Source: Pandoraea commovens (GTDB lineage Bacteria > Pseudomonadota > Gammaproteobacteria > Burkholderiales > Burkholderiaceae). Taken from it: DNA of 64,000 bases. The notes under the pieces were generated by a model. That model was not told where the DNA came from, ran no database searches, and saw only the letters and a program-made list of their open reading frames with translations. Below are positions 39,871 through 48,781 of the stretch, piece after piece; positions within the stretch are counted from its first letter, which is position 1; every line of letters begins with the position of its first letter. The stretch spans positions 62,001 through 126,000 of the forward strand of contig NZ_CABPSA010000006.1 of NCBI RefSeq assembly GCF_902459615.1. The letters are read 5' to 3'. The translations under genes were made by a program, and so were the position numbers.

Positions 39871-40572
39871 ATGAACGCTATAACTCATCCGCTGCTGCAA
39901 GCCTTCTTCCCCTATGGCGACGTGATTGCCGACGTGCTCCGGATCATGGGGGTTTCTGCCGATCAGCAGGACAGCGACGACGGCTCGCACGACTGGTCGC
40001 ATCTGATTCGCGTGTGGAAACTGGTGACGGAGATCGCCGCCGACGACCCATCGCTCGATCTGGAGATGCTGGCCGTGTCGGTGCTGCTGCACGACTGCGT
40101 GCAAGTGGAGAAGACGGACCCGCGCCGCGCACAGGCGTCGCGGCTGTCGGCGGAGAAGGCGAGCGAAGTGCTGCGCGCGCTGGGGTGGGACGCCGCCCGC
40201 ATCGACGCCACCGCGCACGTCATCGAAGCGCATAGCTTCTCGGCGGGGATCGAACCCCGGTCAAGTGAAGCGCGCGTGCTGCGCGATGCTGACCGGCTCG
40301 ACGCCATCGGCGCCATCGGCATCGCCCGCACGTTCTACGTCGCAGGTCGCAATGGCTCGCGGCTTTACGACCCGCTCGATCCCTTCGCCACGCGTCGCGA
40401 ACTGGACGACCGGCGCTTTGCACTCGATCACTTCGAGACCAAGCTGCTGCACCTCGCCGACGGGTTGACGACCGCCACCGCGCGACGCATCGGAGAACAC
40501 CGCATCACCACCATGCGCGCTTATGTCGAGCTGCTGCGAGACGAAATCACAACGACACGCCCAACGTCCTGA
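39871..40572 (+). CDS. HD-superfamily hydrolase, YedJ-like
   Basis: 233 residues. Metal-binding pattern: SHDWSHLIRVW, LLHDCV (the HD doublet), HVIEAHSFS and a late RDADRLDAIGAIGIAR, which together form the HD phosphohydrolase site of the YedJ group. It acts on a nucleotide or other phosphate ester of unknown identity. The ATG is 6 bases after the phoD stop, so both phosphate-releasing enzymes are co-expressed. Confidence 0.85.
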   Translation: MNAITHPLLQAFFPYGDVIADVLRIMGVSADQQDSDDGSHDWSHLIRVWKLVTEIAADDPSLDLEMLAVSVLLHDCVQVEKTDPRRAQASRLSAEKASEVLRALGWDAARIDATAHVIEAHSFSAGIEPRSSEARVLRDADRLDAIGAIGIARTFYVAGRNGSRLYDPLDPFATRRELDDRRFALDHFETKLLHLADGLTTATARRIGEHRITTMRAYVELLRDEITTTRPTS

Positions 40573-40605
40573 TCGCTTCTGAACCCTTCCTGATCTCATA
40601 ACGCT

Positions 40606-40633
40606 GACGAATGAAAATTCGTCAACTGTTGAC
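40606..40633 (+). promoter_or_regulatory. Overlapping dyads upstream of the porin gene
   Basis: GACGAAT/ATTCGTC with a GAAA loop (40606-40623), overlapping the palindrome GTCAACTGTTGAC (40621-40633). The latter extends imperfectly to AAATT...AATTT and includes a TTGACA-like -35. Operator or terminator-plus-operator. Confidence 0.45.
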
Positions 40634-40646
40634 AATTTAATTAGTT

Positions 40647-41798
40647 ATGCGAAACAACACGATGAAGATGCCCGTCGCGGCAGGTCTGCTGCTGGGTGCC
40701 GTTTGCGCGATGCCGTCCATGGCGCTGGCGCAGAGTTCGGTGACGCTGTACGGCATCATCGATACCAGCCTGCAATATGTGAATCACGCGGGTGGCAAGC
40801 AAAGCCAGATATCGATGGTGACGGGCAACGGTCTCGGCACGCGCTGGGGTATTACCGGCGCCGAGGATCTCGGCGGCGGGCTGCAATCCGTCTTCAAGCT
40901 GGAGAACGGCTTCGATTCGACCAACGGCAAGTTACTGCAAGGCTCTCGGGAGTTCGGGCGTCAGGCCTATGTAGGGCTGACGAGCCGTGAGTGGGGCTCG
41001 GTGCTGATCGGGCGGCAGTACGACCCGCTGATCGATCAGGTGCTGCCGACGCAGGGCAATTTCTTCGTCGCGGGCTACTGGACCGCGCCGGGCGACGTCG
41101 ACAACTCGCAGAACACGGCGCGTGTGAGCAATTCCGTGAAGTGGACGAGCCCGGTGTGGCGCGGCGTGCAGATCGAAGGCATGTACGCGCTCGGTGGTGT
41201 GGCGGGCGCGCAGGCTTCCGGTCAGACGTACAGTGCCGCAGGCTCCTACACGTTCGGCCCGGCGCGGTTGGCAGCGGGGTACCTGCATATCGATAACGGC
41301 AACGCGCGCGCGGCGACGCGTCCGTCGAGCACGACCGATTTCTTCTTCGTGAGCGCCGTGAACCGCGCGTACGCCAGTGCGAAGTCCATCGACATCTACC
41401 GGGCAGGGGGACGTTACACGCTCGGCAATGTCACGCTCGGCGGCTACTACAGCCAGTCGTACTACAACGCGGATGCCGCCTCGACCTTCAGAACGACGCA
41501 GCGCTACGACAGCTATGGCGTCTACGCCGTGTGGCAGATTTCGCCCGCGCTCGCTGCGCAGACGGGGTACGACTACCTGAATTCATCGGGGGACTCGTCA
41601 GCGCACTACCACCAGGTCAGTGCTGCGGTGGATTACAGCCTCAGCAAGCGAACGGACCTCTTCTGTGTGGTGACGTATGCGCACGCCACGGGTTACAACG
41701 GCATTGGTCCGGCACAGGCGGCGATTGCCACCGTCTACGTCGACGCGGGCGTGAATTCGCAGATGTATGTCACCGCAGGCGTGCGGCATAAGTTCTGA
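40647..41798 (+). CDS. Gram-negative porin, Burkholderia trimeric type
   Basis: 383 residues. A signal peptide ends near PSMALA; the mature protein begins QSSVTLYGIIDTSLQYV and has GLGTRWGITGAEDLGGGLQSVFKLENGFD, hallmarks of 16-strand general porins. It ends YVTAGVRHKF with the terminal Phe needed for outer-membrane insertion. An internal ATG at 40662 is an alternative start; neither has a Shine-Dalgarno. It passes small hydrophilic solutes. Confidence 0.92.
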   Translation: MRNNTMKMPVAAGLLLGAVCAMPSMALAQSSVTLYGIIDTSLQYVNHAGGKQSQISMVTGNGLGTRWGITGAEDLGGGLQSVFKLENGFDSTNGKLLQGSREFGRQAYVGLTSREWGSVLIGRQYDPLIDQVLPTQGNFFVAGYWTAPGDVDNSQNTARVSNSVKWTSPVWRGVQIEGMYALGGVAGAQASGQTYSAAGSYTFGPARLAAGYLHIDNGNARAATRPSSTTDFFFVSAVNRAYASAKSIDIYRAGGRYTLGNVTLGGYYSQSYYNADAASTFRTTQRYDSYGVYAVWQISPALAAQTGYDYLNSSGDSSAHYHQVSAAVDYSLSKRTDLFCVVTYAHATGYNGIGPAQAAIATVYVDAGVNSQMYVTAGVRHKF

Positions 41799-41802
41799 GC
41801 CG

Positions 41803-41830
41803 CAACGAGCGCATTGCTGCGCCGTCGTTG
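41803..41830. terminator. Hairpin between convergent porin and Lrp genes
   Basis: CAACGA and TCGTTG pair, with inner GCGC/GCGC. There is no U tract. Possible shared transcription end. Confidence 0.35.
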
Positions 41831-41833
41831 GGT

Positions 41834-42307
41834 TCACCCCGCGACGGCGTCCAGCGGCACCTCCAGCCCGACCTTCACGTTGCTCATCGAGACGAGCGTC
41901 TTGAAGCGTTTGACGTTGTTACTCTCGAAGAAGAGCGCACGCGTGAGTGCCGTGTACTGCGCCATGTTCTGCACGACCATGATCACCACGAAGTCGCATT
42001 CCCCCGCGACGTAATAGCACTGCTGCACCTGCGGACACGCAAGAAAGCTGCGCTTCATGGCGTCGAGCAGATCGAGACGCTCGTTCTCGACTTCGACTTC
42101 CGTGATGATCGTGAGCGGATAACCGACCTGCTCCGGGTCGACCAGCGAGACGGTCTTGCGCGTCACGCCTTCCTCCGCGAGCTTCTTTAGCCGCCGGTTC
42201 ACTGCCGCAGACGACAGATTGACCTGTGCTCCCAGCGCATGCTGAGGCGTTGTCGCATCCTGCTGAATCGCCGCAAGGAGGGCGATGTCGTAACCGTCGA
42301 GGCTCAT
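41834..42307 (-). CDS. Lrp/AsnC-family regulator
   Basis: 157 residues. HTH at about 5-60 (DIALLAAIQQDATTPQHALGAQVNLSSAAVNRRLKKL) and a C-terminal RAM domain with YVAGECDFVVIMVVQNM. Such proteins sense amino acids. It diverges from the carbamoylase-DAP lyase-M20 operon and probably controls it. Confidence 0.9.
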   Translation of the reverse strand: MSLDGYDIALLAAIQQDATTPQHALGAQVNLSSAAVNRRLKKLAEEGVTRKTVSLVDPEQVGYPLTIITEVEVENERLDLLDAMKRSFLACPQVQQCYYVAGECDFVVIMVVQNMAQYTALTRALFFESNNVKRFKTLVSMSNVKVGLEVPLDAVAG

Positions 42308-42467
42308 TTGCGTAATAAAAATTCGATAGAGACGCCCAAAACGCGTAAATCGTACGCGCGCTCCGGAATATTATTCAGGCTGTCCGATGATACTCCGCTA
42401 GCGGCGACCCTCCGAAGTCTATGCCGTAGCGCGCTTTCGCCCCCCTACAAGAACAACTGACCGCCTC

Positions 42468-43736
42468 ATGTCCGACACGAAAACCCCCGCGCTTCGCCTG
42501 AACGGCCCCGTCCTGCTCCAACAACTTCGCGAACTCGGCGAGATCGGCACCGATCCCGTCGCGGGTGGACGCACGCGCGTCGCGCTGACCGACGACGAGA
42601 AGGCTGGCCGCGATCAGGTCGTCGCGTGGATGCGCGCGCTCGATCTCGACGTGCAGATCGACCGCATCGGCAATATCTTCGGCACGCTGCCCTCGGCGAC
42701 GAAGGATGCGTCGGGCGGCATGCCCCGCCCGCTGATGATGGGCTCGCACATCGATACGGTCGTCAACGCCGGTGCACTCGACGGATGCTATGGCGTACTC
42801 GGTGGTCTGGCCGTCGTGCGGGCGTTTCGCGACGCAGGTACTGTGCCGTCACGTCCGATCACGGTGGCGGCATTCACCAACGAGGAGGGCGCGCGCTTTC
42901 ACCCCGACATGATGGGGTCGCTCGTGCACGCGGGCGGGCTGTCGGTGGACGAAGCGCTCGACGCCATCGGGACGGACGGCGCGCGTCTGGGCGACGAACT
43001 CGTGCGCATTGGTTACGCCGGTGAGATGGAGCCGGGCACGCTCGTCCCGCACGAATACCTCGAACTGCACATCGAGCAGGGTCCGATTCTCGAAGCCGAG
43101 GGGTTGGAGATCGGCGTCGTCGAGAACTTGCAGGGCATCTCGTGGCAGCAGATCACCGTGCAGGGCAACGCCAACCATGCGGGCACGACTCCGACGCGTC
43201 TGCGTCACGACGCAGGCTATGTGGCCTCGGCGACGGTGACCGAGCTGCGCCGGATTGCCGTCGAATCCGGCACGACGCTCGCGACCGTCGGCACGATGAA
43301 GTTCGAACCGAGTGTCATCAATGTAATTGCGCGCCGCGCGGTGTTCACCGTCGACATGCGTGATCCGAGCGAACAGCGTCTTGCCGAGAGCGAAGCGCGT
43401 CTGGCCAATTTCCTGACGGAGATCGCGCAAGCCGAAGGCGTGCGCATTTCGACGGAACGTCTGGCGCGCTTCACGCCGGTAGTCTTCAACGCCGAACTGG
43501 CCGATGTGATCGAAGCCTGCGTCAAGCGTCGCGGTCTGTCGTACAAGCGCATGACGTCGGGCGCGGGACACGACGCGCAGATGATTGCGCGCATCGCCCC
43601 GGCCGCGATGATCTTCGTGCCGAGCCGTGGCGGCATCAGCCACAACCCGCGCGAACACACCGACGACGACCAGTTGGTACGCGGTGCCGAGGTGCTGCTC
43701 GACGTCGTTGCCCAACGCTTGGGCGTGTCGCAGTAA
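42468..43736 (+). CDS. M20 N-carbamoyl-L-amino acid hydrolase / ureidohydrolase
   Basis: 422 residues of the HyuC/AllC group. Metal ligands: H94 in GSHIDT, D105 in GALDGCYG, the EE pair E139-E140 in NEEGARF, H in HIEQGP, and H in GAGHDAQM; the dimer-interface region NHAGTTP is also seen. It removes a carbamoyl or amidino-type group from an amino acid. First gene of a three-gene operon; 55 bases before the next. Confidence 0.9.
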   Translation: MSDTKTPALRLNGPVLLQQLRELGEIGTDPVAGGRTRVALTDDEKAGRDQVVAWMRALDLDVQIDRIGNIFGTLPSATKDASGGMPRPLMMGSHIDTVVNAGALDGCYGVLGGLAVVRAFRDAGTVPSRPITVAAFTNEEGARFHPDMMGSLVHAGGLSVDEALDAIGTDGARLGDELVRIGYAGEMEPGTLVPHEYLELHIEQGPILEAEGLEIGVVENLQGISWQQITVQGNANHAGTTPTRLRHDAGYVASATVTELRRIAVESGTTLATVGTMKFEPSVINVIARRAVFTVDMRDPSEQRLAESEARLANFLTEIAQAEGVRISTERLARFTPVVFNAELADVIEACVKRRGLSYKRMTSGAGHDAQMIARIAPAAMIFVPSRGGISHNPREHTDDDQLVRGAEVLLDVVAQRLGVSQ

Positions 43737-43791
43737 ATCAGCGGCTGCTCTCAGGAACATCCAGTCACATCCCGCAATACCGGAGCCCCCC

Positions 43792-45033
43792 ATGCCCCCC
43801 AAGCTTTACGTCAACCCGCAGGCTGCACGCGCGCCGTACCCCGCCGACCTTCAGGACATCATGAGCATCGCTCGCGCGCAGCAGAGCCGTGAGTGGCTTG
43901 CGCACTGGGAGGGACTGACACCCGGCGCTACGCCGCTGCGTTCGCTGCCGGACCTGGCGGCGTCGCTCGGTGTGCGCAGCGTGCTGGTGAAGGACGAAGC
44001 GCTGCGCTCCGCACTCGGCAGTTTCAAAGCGCTGGGTGCGCCGATTGCCCTCGTGCGCTTGCTGCTGAGTCAATTCGATGGGAAGGGGTTCACCGCGAAG
44101 TCGCTGCTCAATGGCGAGCATCGCGACGCGCTGGCCGGTTTCACGGCGATCAGCGCGACGGACGGCAACCACGGTCGCGCGCTGGCGGCGGCTGCGCAAA
44201 GCATCGGCTGCCGCTGCGTGATCGTTCTGCACGCACATGTCAGCGAAGAACGTGAGCGAGCGATTGCGGCATATGGTGCAGAGATCGTGCGCATCGCAGG
44301 CAATTACGATGACTCCGTCGAAGAAGCGGCGGCGCTGGCATCGCGTCACGGCTGGCATGTCGTTTCGGATACGTCCTACGATGGTTACGAAGTCATCCCG
44401 CGCGACGTCATGCAAGGCTACGGCACGGTGGCGGCGGAAGTCTCGGAAGCGCTGGATGGCGACGCGTCGCAAAAGGGTTCGGCCAGCCCCGTCACACACG
44501 TTTTCCTGCAAGGCGGAGTGGGTGGATTGGCGGCGGGCATCGTGAGCTATCTGTGGGAGCGCTGGGGCGTGTGGCGGCCGACGTTCGTGGTGGTCGAGCC
44601 CGAGCAGGCGGACTGTCTGTACCAGAGCGCCATCGCAGGGAAAGCCGCGTCGGCGTCGGGATCGGTCGATTCGGTGATGGCCGGGTTGGCGTGCGGCGAG
44701 ACGTCGCCGCTCGCATGGCGTTTCCTCCAACCGTCGGTCGATGCGTTCATGACCGTCACGGACGCGCAGGCAGTGCAGGCTATGCAGCGGCTCGCACGCG
44801 GCACCGGCAACGATGTGCCGTTCGTCGCCGGGGAGTCCGGTGTGGCCGGGCTGGCGGGGTTGATGCTGGCGGCAGCCACGCCAGCGATGGCGTCGGCGCT
44901 CGGTCTCACGTCGGACTCGCGCGTGTTGCTCATCAGCACCGAGGGCGCGACGGCCCCGTCCGTCTATGCCGAACTGGTCGGCGAGCCAGCCACGTCGGTC
45001 GAGGCGCGCCAGCGGGCGTGGCTCGCACGCTAA
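43792..45033 (+). CDS. dpaL: Diaminopropionate ammonia-lyase
   Basis: 413 residues, PLP fold type II. The Schiff-base lysine is K79 in GSFKALGAP, with ISATDGNHGRALAAAA and LQGGVGGLAAGIV as cofactor loops. It converts 2,3-diaminopropionate to pyruvate and two ammonia. The ATG at 43792 has CCGGAG upstream. Length and motifs fit YgeX/DpaL. Confidence 0.9.
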   Translation: MPPKLYVNPQAARAPYPADLQDIMSIARAQQSREWLAHWEGLTPGATPLRSLPDLAASLGVRSVLVKDEALRSALGSFKALGAPIALVRLLLSQFDGKGFTAKSLLNGEHRDALAGFTAISATDGNHGRALAAAAQSIGCRCVIVLHAHVSEERERAIAAYGAEIVRIAGNYDDSVEEAAALASRHGWHVVSDTSYDGYEVIPRDVMQGYGTVAAEVSEALDGDASQKGSASPVTHVFLQGGVGGLAAGIVSYLWERWGVWRPTFVVVEPEQADCLYQSAIAGKAASASGSVDSVMAGLACGETSPLAWRFLQPSVDAFMTVTDAQAVQAMQRLARGTGNDVPFVAGESGVAGLAGLMLAAATPAMASALGLTSDSRVLLISTEGATAPSVYAELVGEPATSVEARQRAWLAR

Positions 45034-45069
45034 CCTCGTCATCGATCAATCCTATTGCCGGAGCCACGT

Positions 45070-46248
45070 ATGAGTCACGACACCGCACAAGAGACGTATT
45101 TCGCCACGGCGCTGACCGGATGGCGGCATGCGTTCCATCGTCAGCCCGAGACGGGGTTCGAGGAGGTCGGCACCTCGCGGACGGTAGCGACGATTCTGGA
45201 GAGCCTCGGACTGGACGTGCATCGCAATATCGGCGGCACGGGGATTGTGGCGAATCTGCGCGTTGGAGACGGCAAGGGCGCGATTGGCATTCGTGCCGAC
45301 ATGGATGCGTTGATGATCGACGAGAAGGCGTCAGGGCGCGAATACGCGTCGCAAGTCCCCGGCAAGATGCACGCCTGCGGTCACGATGGGCATATGTCGA
45401 TGGTGCTGGGGGCGGCGAAGCTGCTTGCCGAGTCGCGCGACTTCAACGGCACGGTGCGTTTCATCTTCCAACCCGCCGAGGAACACGGTCGCGGTGCGAA
45501 GGCGATGATTGCCGACGGGCTGCTTGAGCGCTTTCCCATCGATGCGATCTACGGCGTTCACAACATGCCGGGCATTCCGACGGGACGCATTGCCACCCGA
45601 GTGGGCGGCATCATGGCCAGCGAGGACAACTTCGTCATCCGGATTCGTGGCAAGGGCACGCACGCAGCGCGGCCGCACATGGGTATCGATCCGCTGGTGA
45701 TCGGCGCACAGATTGTCGTGGCGTTGCAAACGGTGGTGTCGCGCAGCGTCGACCCGGGATTATCGGCGGTGGTGTCGTGCACGGAGTTCATCACGGACGG
45801 CATTCGCAACGCGATTCCGACGAACGTCGAGATCCGGGGCGACACGCGCAGCTACACGCCGGACGTGCAGCAACTGATCGAAGCACGCATGCGCGACATC
45901 TGCATGGGCGCGTGCGCGATGCACGGCGCGCACTGCGAATTCGAATACACGCATGAGTTCGCGCCGACGATGAACTGGGCGGACAACACGGCGCTGGCGG
46001 TGCGCGCAGCGCAAACGGTGGCAGGCGAGGGAATGGTCGACGTGGAGACCGATCCGGTGATGGCGTCGGAAGACTTCGGCGTGTTCTTGCAGCATGTGCC
46101 GGGCAACTTCGCGTTCATCGGCAACGGCAGTGGCGACGAGCCCGGCGCGATTCCGCTGCACAACGCTTGCTACGACTTCAACGACGCGATTCTGCCGCTC
46201 GGCGCGCGTTACTTCGCACAGATCGTGCGCGACAGCTTGCCGCGCTGA
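45070..46248 (+). CDS. M20 amidohydrolase (hippurate hydrolase/YgeY-like)
   Basis: 392 residues. Metal-site motifs RADMDAL, MHACGHDGHMS, QPAEEHGRGA and HNACYDFND. The family hydrolyses N-acyl amino acids. GCCGGAGCC precedes the ATG, 37 bases after dpaL. With a carbamoylase and DAP lyase upstream, a logical substrate is an N-acylated diaminopropionate. Confidence 0.88.
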   Translation: MSHDTAQETYFATALTGWRHAFHRQPETGFEEVGTSRTVATILESLGLDVHRNIGGTGIVANLRVGDGKGAIGIRADMDALMIDEKASGREYASQVPGKMHACGHDGHMSMVLGAAKLLAESRDFNGTVRFIFQPAEEHGRGAKAMIADGLLERFPIDAIYGVHNMPGIPTGRIATRVGGIMASEDNFVIRIRGKGTHAARPHMGIDPLVIGAQIVVALQTVVSRSVDPGLSAVVSCTEFITDGIRNAIPTNVEIRGDTRSYTPDVQQLIEARMRDICMGACAMHGAHCEFEYTHEFAPTMNWADNTALAVRAAQTVAGEGMVDVETDPVMASEDFGVFLQHVPGNFAFIGNGSGDEPGAIPLHNACYDFNDAILPLGARYFAQIVRDSLPR

Positions 46249-46266
46249 GCGTCTGCGCTTGTCGGT

Positions 46267-47004
46267 TTAGCGCACGGCTGCGAGTGGCACCGTCCCGGCG
46301 TTGATCACGGCGTCAGGCAGTTCGCGAACGGCTTCCAGCGTCTTGCGGATGTGCGCGGCGAGCAATGTTGCCGCGCGGTCGGCGTCGCGGGCGAGGCACG
46401 CGTCGAAGATCGCCTGATGTTCTTCATGGACGTCGCGCGGCACTGGACGGTGCGTGATCGACAGCCGTCGATAGCGTTCGGACTGGCGATAGAGAATCGC
46501 CAGAAAGTGGTGCAGCCAGCGCGACGGGCAAGCACGAATCAACACCTCATGAAATGCGCGGTTTCGCGCTTCCCACTGGGCGAACTGCCCGACGTCCTGC
46601 TCGCCATCCTTCCCCAGCCGCTCTTCGGCGAGCGTGAGCAGGTGGAAGGCGCTCGTCAGATCGGCTTCCCACGCATCGTCCCCCAACGCGACCGACTGGC
46701 GTAGCGCCTCGGTCTCCAACTGCACGCGCGTCTCGGTAATGTCGATGAAATCGGCCAGCGAGATCGGCGTCACCCGAAAGCCGCGATGGCCGTGCTGGAC
46801 GACGAGTGCGTCCGCCACCAGCAGCGCCAGCGCCTCGCGCAGCGTCCCCGCCCCCACTTCGTACCGATCCTTCAGATGCTCGACGCGCAGCTTCTCGCCC
46901 GGCGCGAGATGGCCCTCGACGATGTCGCTGCGCAGACGCATGTAGGCGCTTTGCGCCAGCGTGGCGTCGGCAGTCGGGGCGGAAGGTGCGGTCGGGCTAT
47001 GCAT
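46267..47004 (-). CDS. GntR/FCD-family regulator
   Basis: 245 residues. Winged helix (about 15-80, with RLRSDIVEGHLAPGEKLRVEHLKDRYEVGAGTLREAL). FCD domain (about 90-225) with FHEVLIRACPSRWL and EEHQAIFDACLARD. It lies convergent with the M20 gene, 18 bases apart, and divergent from the aldehyde dehydrogenase, its likely target. Confidence 0.88.
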   Translation of the reverse strand: MHSPTAPSAPTADATLAQSAYMRLRSDIVEGHLAPGEKLRVEHLKDRYEVGAGTLREALALLVADALVVQHGHRGFRVTPISLADFIDITETRVQLETEALRQSVALGDDAWEADLTSAFHLLTLAEERLGKDGEQDVGQFAQWEARNRAFHEVLIRACPSRWLHHFLAILYRQSERYRRLSITHRPVPRDVHEEHQAIFDACLARDADRAATLLAAHIRKTLEAVRELPDAVINAGTVPLAAVR

Positions 47005-47086
47005 GTGTCAGGCGGTCAGGACCTGTGGGAACGAGTGCCGAGAGTATAAGCGGCTTCCTTTGGATTGTCGCAAAATCGACAAAAAA

Positions 47087-47112
47087 TCGAGATAAATAAA
47101 AATTCTCGAGAA
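47087..47112. promoter_or_regulatory. Dyad between GntR and aldehyde dehydrogenase genes
   Basis: TCGAGA (47087-47092) and TCTCGA (47104-47109) with 11 bases between, overlapping the palindrome TTCTCGAGAA (47103-47112). It sits in an AT-rich patch about 85-110 bases upstream of the GntR start. Candidate GntR operator. Confidence 0.45.
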
Positions 47113-47235
47113 AATGTTGACGAGGATCGGGCGAGGGATTTATCGTGTGCTCCATGCCGACGTCAGCCCTTTGTCAGTTATCGGGGGCTGACGCCAACCC
47201 GCATCCAGCATCCAACCAGACAGAGAGTGTGAGAC

Positions 47236-48690
47236 ATGAAGGATTTCCAGAACTTCATCAACGGTGAGTGGGTGTCCAGCCCGCGCACCTTCGAGAACCG
47301 TAATCCGGTGGACAACAGCGTGATCGGGCTCGTTCACGAGGCCGGGCGCAGCGAAGTCGACGCCGCCGTGCGTGCCGCCCGCGCTGCGCTTCACGGCCCG
47401 TGGGGCAAGATGACCGTCGCACAGCGCGTGGAGCTGCTGCATGCGGTGGCCGACGGTATCAACCGCCGCTTCGACGACTTCCTGGCCGCCGAGATTGCGG
47501 ACACCGGCAAGCCGCACGGGCTGGCGAGCCATCTCGACATCCCGCGCGGTGCGGCGAACTTCAAGGTGTTCGCCGACATGATCAAGAACGTGCCGACCGA
47601 GTCGTTTGCGATGACGACGCCCGACGGCGGCAACGCGCTCAACTACGGCGTGCGCACGCCGCGCGGTGTGATCGCCGTCGTCTGCCCGTGGAATCTGCCG
47701 TTGCTGCTCATGACGTGGAAAGTCGGTCCCGCGCTGGCGTTCGGTAACACCGTGGTCGTGAAGCCGTCGGAAGAAACACCTGCGACCGCCACGCTACTCG
47801 GCGAGGTCATGAACGAAGTCGGTGTGCCGCCGGGCGTCTACAACGTGGTGCACGGCTTCGGGCCGGAGTCTGCGGGTGCGTTCCTGACGGAGCATCCGGG
47901 CGTGAACGGCATCACCTTCACGGGCGAGACGCGTACCGGCGAAGCCATCATGAAGGCCGCGGCGAATGGCGTGCGTCCGGTGTCGTTCGAGTTGGGCGGC
48001 AAGAACCCGGGCATCGTGTTTGCAGACGCGGATTTCGACAAGGCCGTCGCGGGCATTACGCGCTCGGCGTTCGATAACAGCGGTCAGGTGTGTCTCGGCA
48101 CGGAGCGCGTGTACGTGCAGCGTCCGATCTTCGAGCGCTTCGTGGCGGCGCTCAAGGAGCGTGCCGAATCGCTGAAGATCGGTGATCCGTACGCGCAAGG
48201 CACGACCTTCGGCCCGCTCGTGTCGCAGGTGCATCGCGAGAAGGTGTTGTCGTACTACGCGAAGGCGCGCGAAGAAGGCGCGACGGTCGTGACCGGTGGT
48301 GGTGTCCCCGACATGCCCGCATCGATGAAAGACGGTGCGTGGGTGCAGCCGACCATCTGGACGGGACTGCCGGAGACGGCGTCGGTGATCCGCGAAGAGA
48401 TCTTCGGGCCGTGCTGCCACATCGCGCCGTTCGATACGGAAGAGGAAGTGATCGCGATGGCGAATGCCACGCCTTACGGGCTGGCCGCGACGGTGTGGAC
48501 GTCGGATGTCAGCCGCGCACACCGCATGGGCGCGGCGCTGGAAGTGGGCGTGTGCTGGATCAACGCGTGGTTCCTGCGTGACCTGCGCACGGCGTTCGGC
48601 GGCGCGAAGCAGTCGGGCATCGGACGCGAAGGCGGCGTGCACTCGCTGGAGTTCTACACTGAGCTGCGTAACGTCTGCGTGAAGCTGTAA
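47236..48690 (+). CDS. Aldehyde dehydrogenase, 2-hydroxymuconate semialdehyde type
   Basis: 484 residues. Catalytic Cys in SGQVCLGT, Glu in FELGGKNPG, cofactor Lys in VVVKPSEETP. The start MKDFQNFINGEWVSS and ending VKL resemble the XylG/DmpC/PraB group of the meta-cleavage pathway. It stands alone behind its GntR gene rather than in a meta operon, so the true substrate could be another semialdehyde. Confidence 0.85.
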   Translation: MKDFQNFINGEWVSSPRTFENRNPVDNSVIGLVHEAGRSEVDAAVRAARAALHGPWGKMTVAQRVELLHAVADGINRRFDDFLAAEIADTGKPHGLASHLDIPRGAANFKVFADMIKNVPTESFAMTTPDGGNALNYGVRTPRGVIAVVCPWNLPLLLMTWKVGPALAFGNTVVVKPSEETPATATLLGEVMNEVGVPPGVYNVVHGFGPESAGAFLTEHPGVNGITFTGETRTGEAIMKAAANGVRPVSFELGGKNPGIVFADADFDKAVAGITRSAFDNSGQVCLGTERVYVQRPIFERFVAALKERAESLKIGDPYAQGTTFGPLVSQVHREKVLSYYAKAREEGATVVTGGGVPDMPASMKDGAWVQPTIWTGLPETASVIREEIFGPCCHIAPFDTEEEVIAMANATPYGLAATVWTSDVSRAHRMGAALEVGVCWINAWFLRDLRTAFGGAKQSGIGREGGVHSLEFYTELRNVCVKL

Positions 48691-48718
48691 GCGCTGACCC
48701 CGGAGCCATATAAACGCC

Positions 48719-48765
48719 AAGGGCCTCGCAAACCGTCCGATGTTTGGACGGCCTGCGAGGCCCTT
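48719..48765. terminator. Bidirectional hairpin between convergent genes
   Basis: AAGGGCCTCGCA and TGCGAGGCCCTT form a 12-bp stem around a second CCGTCC/GGACGG stem. No long U tract on either side, but it lies between two stop codons. Confidence 0.7.
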
Positions 48766-48781
48766 GTCATGATGACGCGAC

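Noticed and set aside
39871-40572. HD protein next to PhoD as a second PhnZ-like oxygenase
   Set aside because: It lacks the Tyr-x-x-Glu and QLEH pattern; its HD motifs fit the YedJ hydrolase group.
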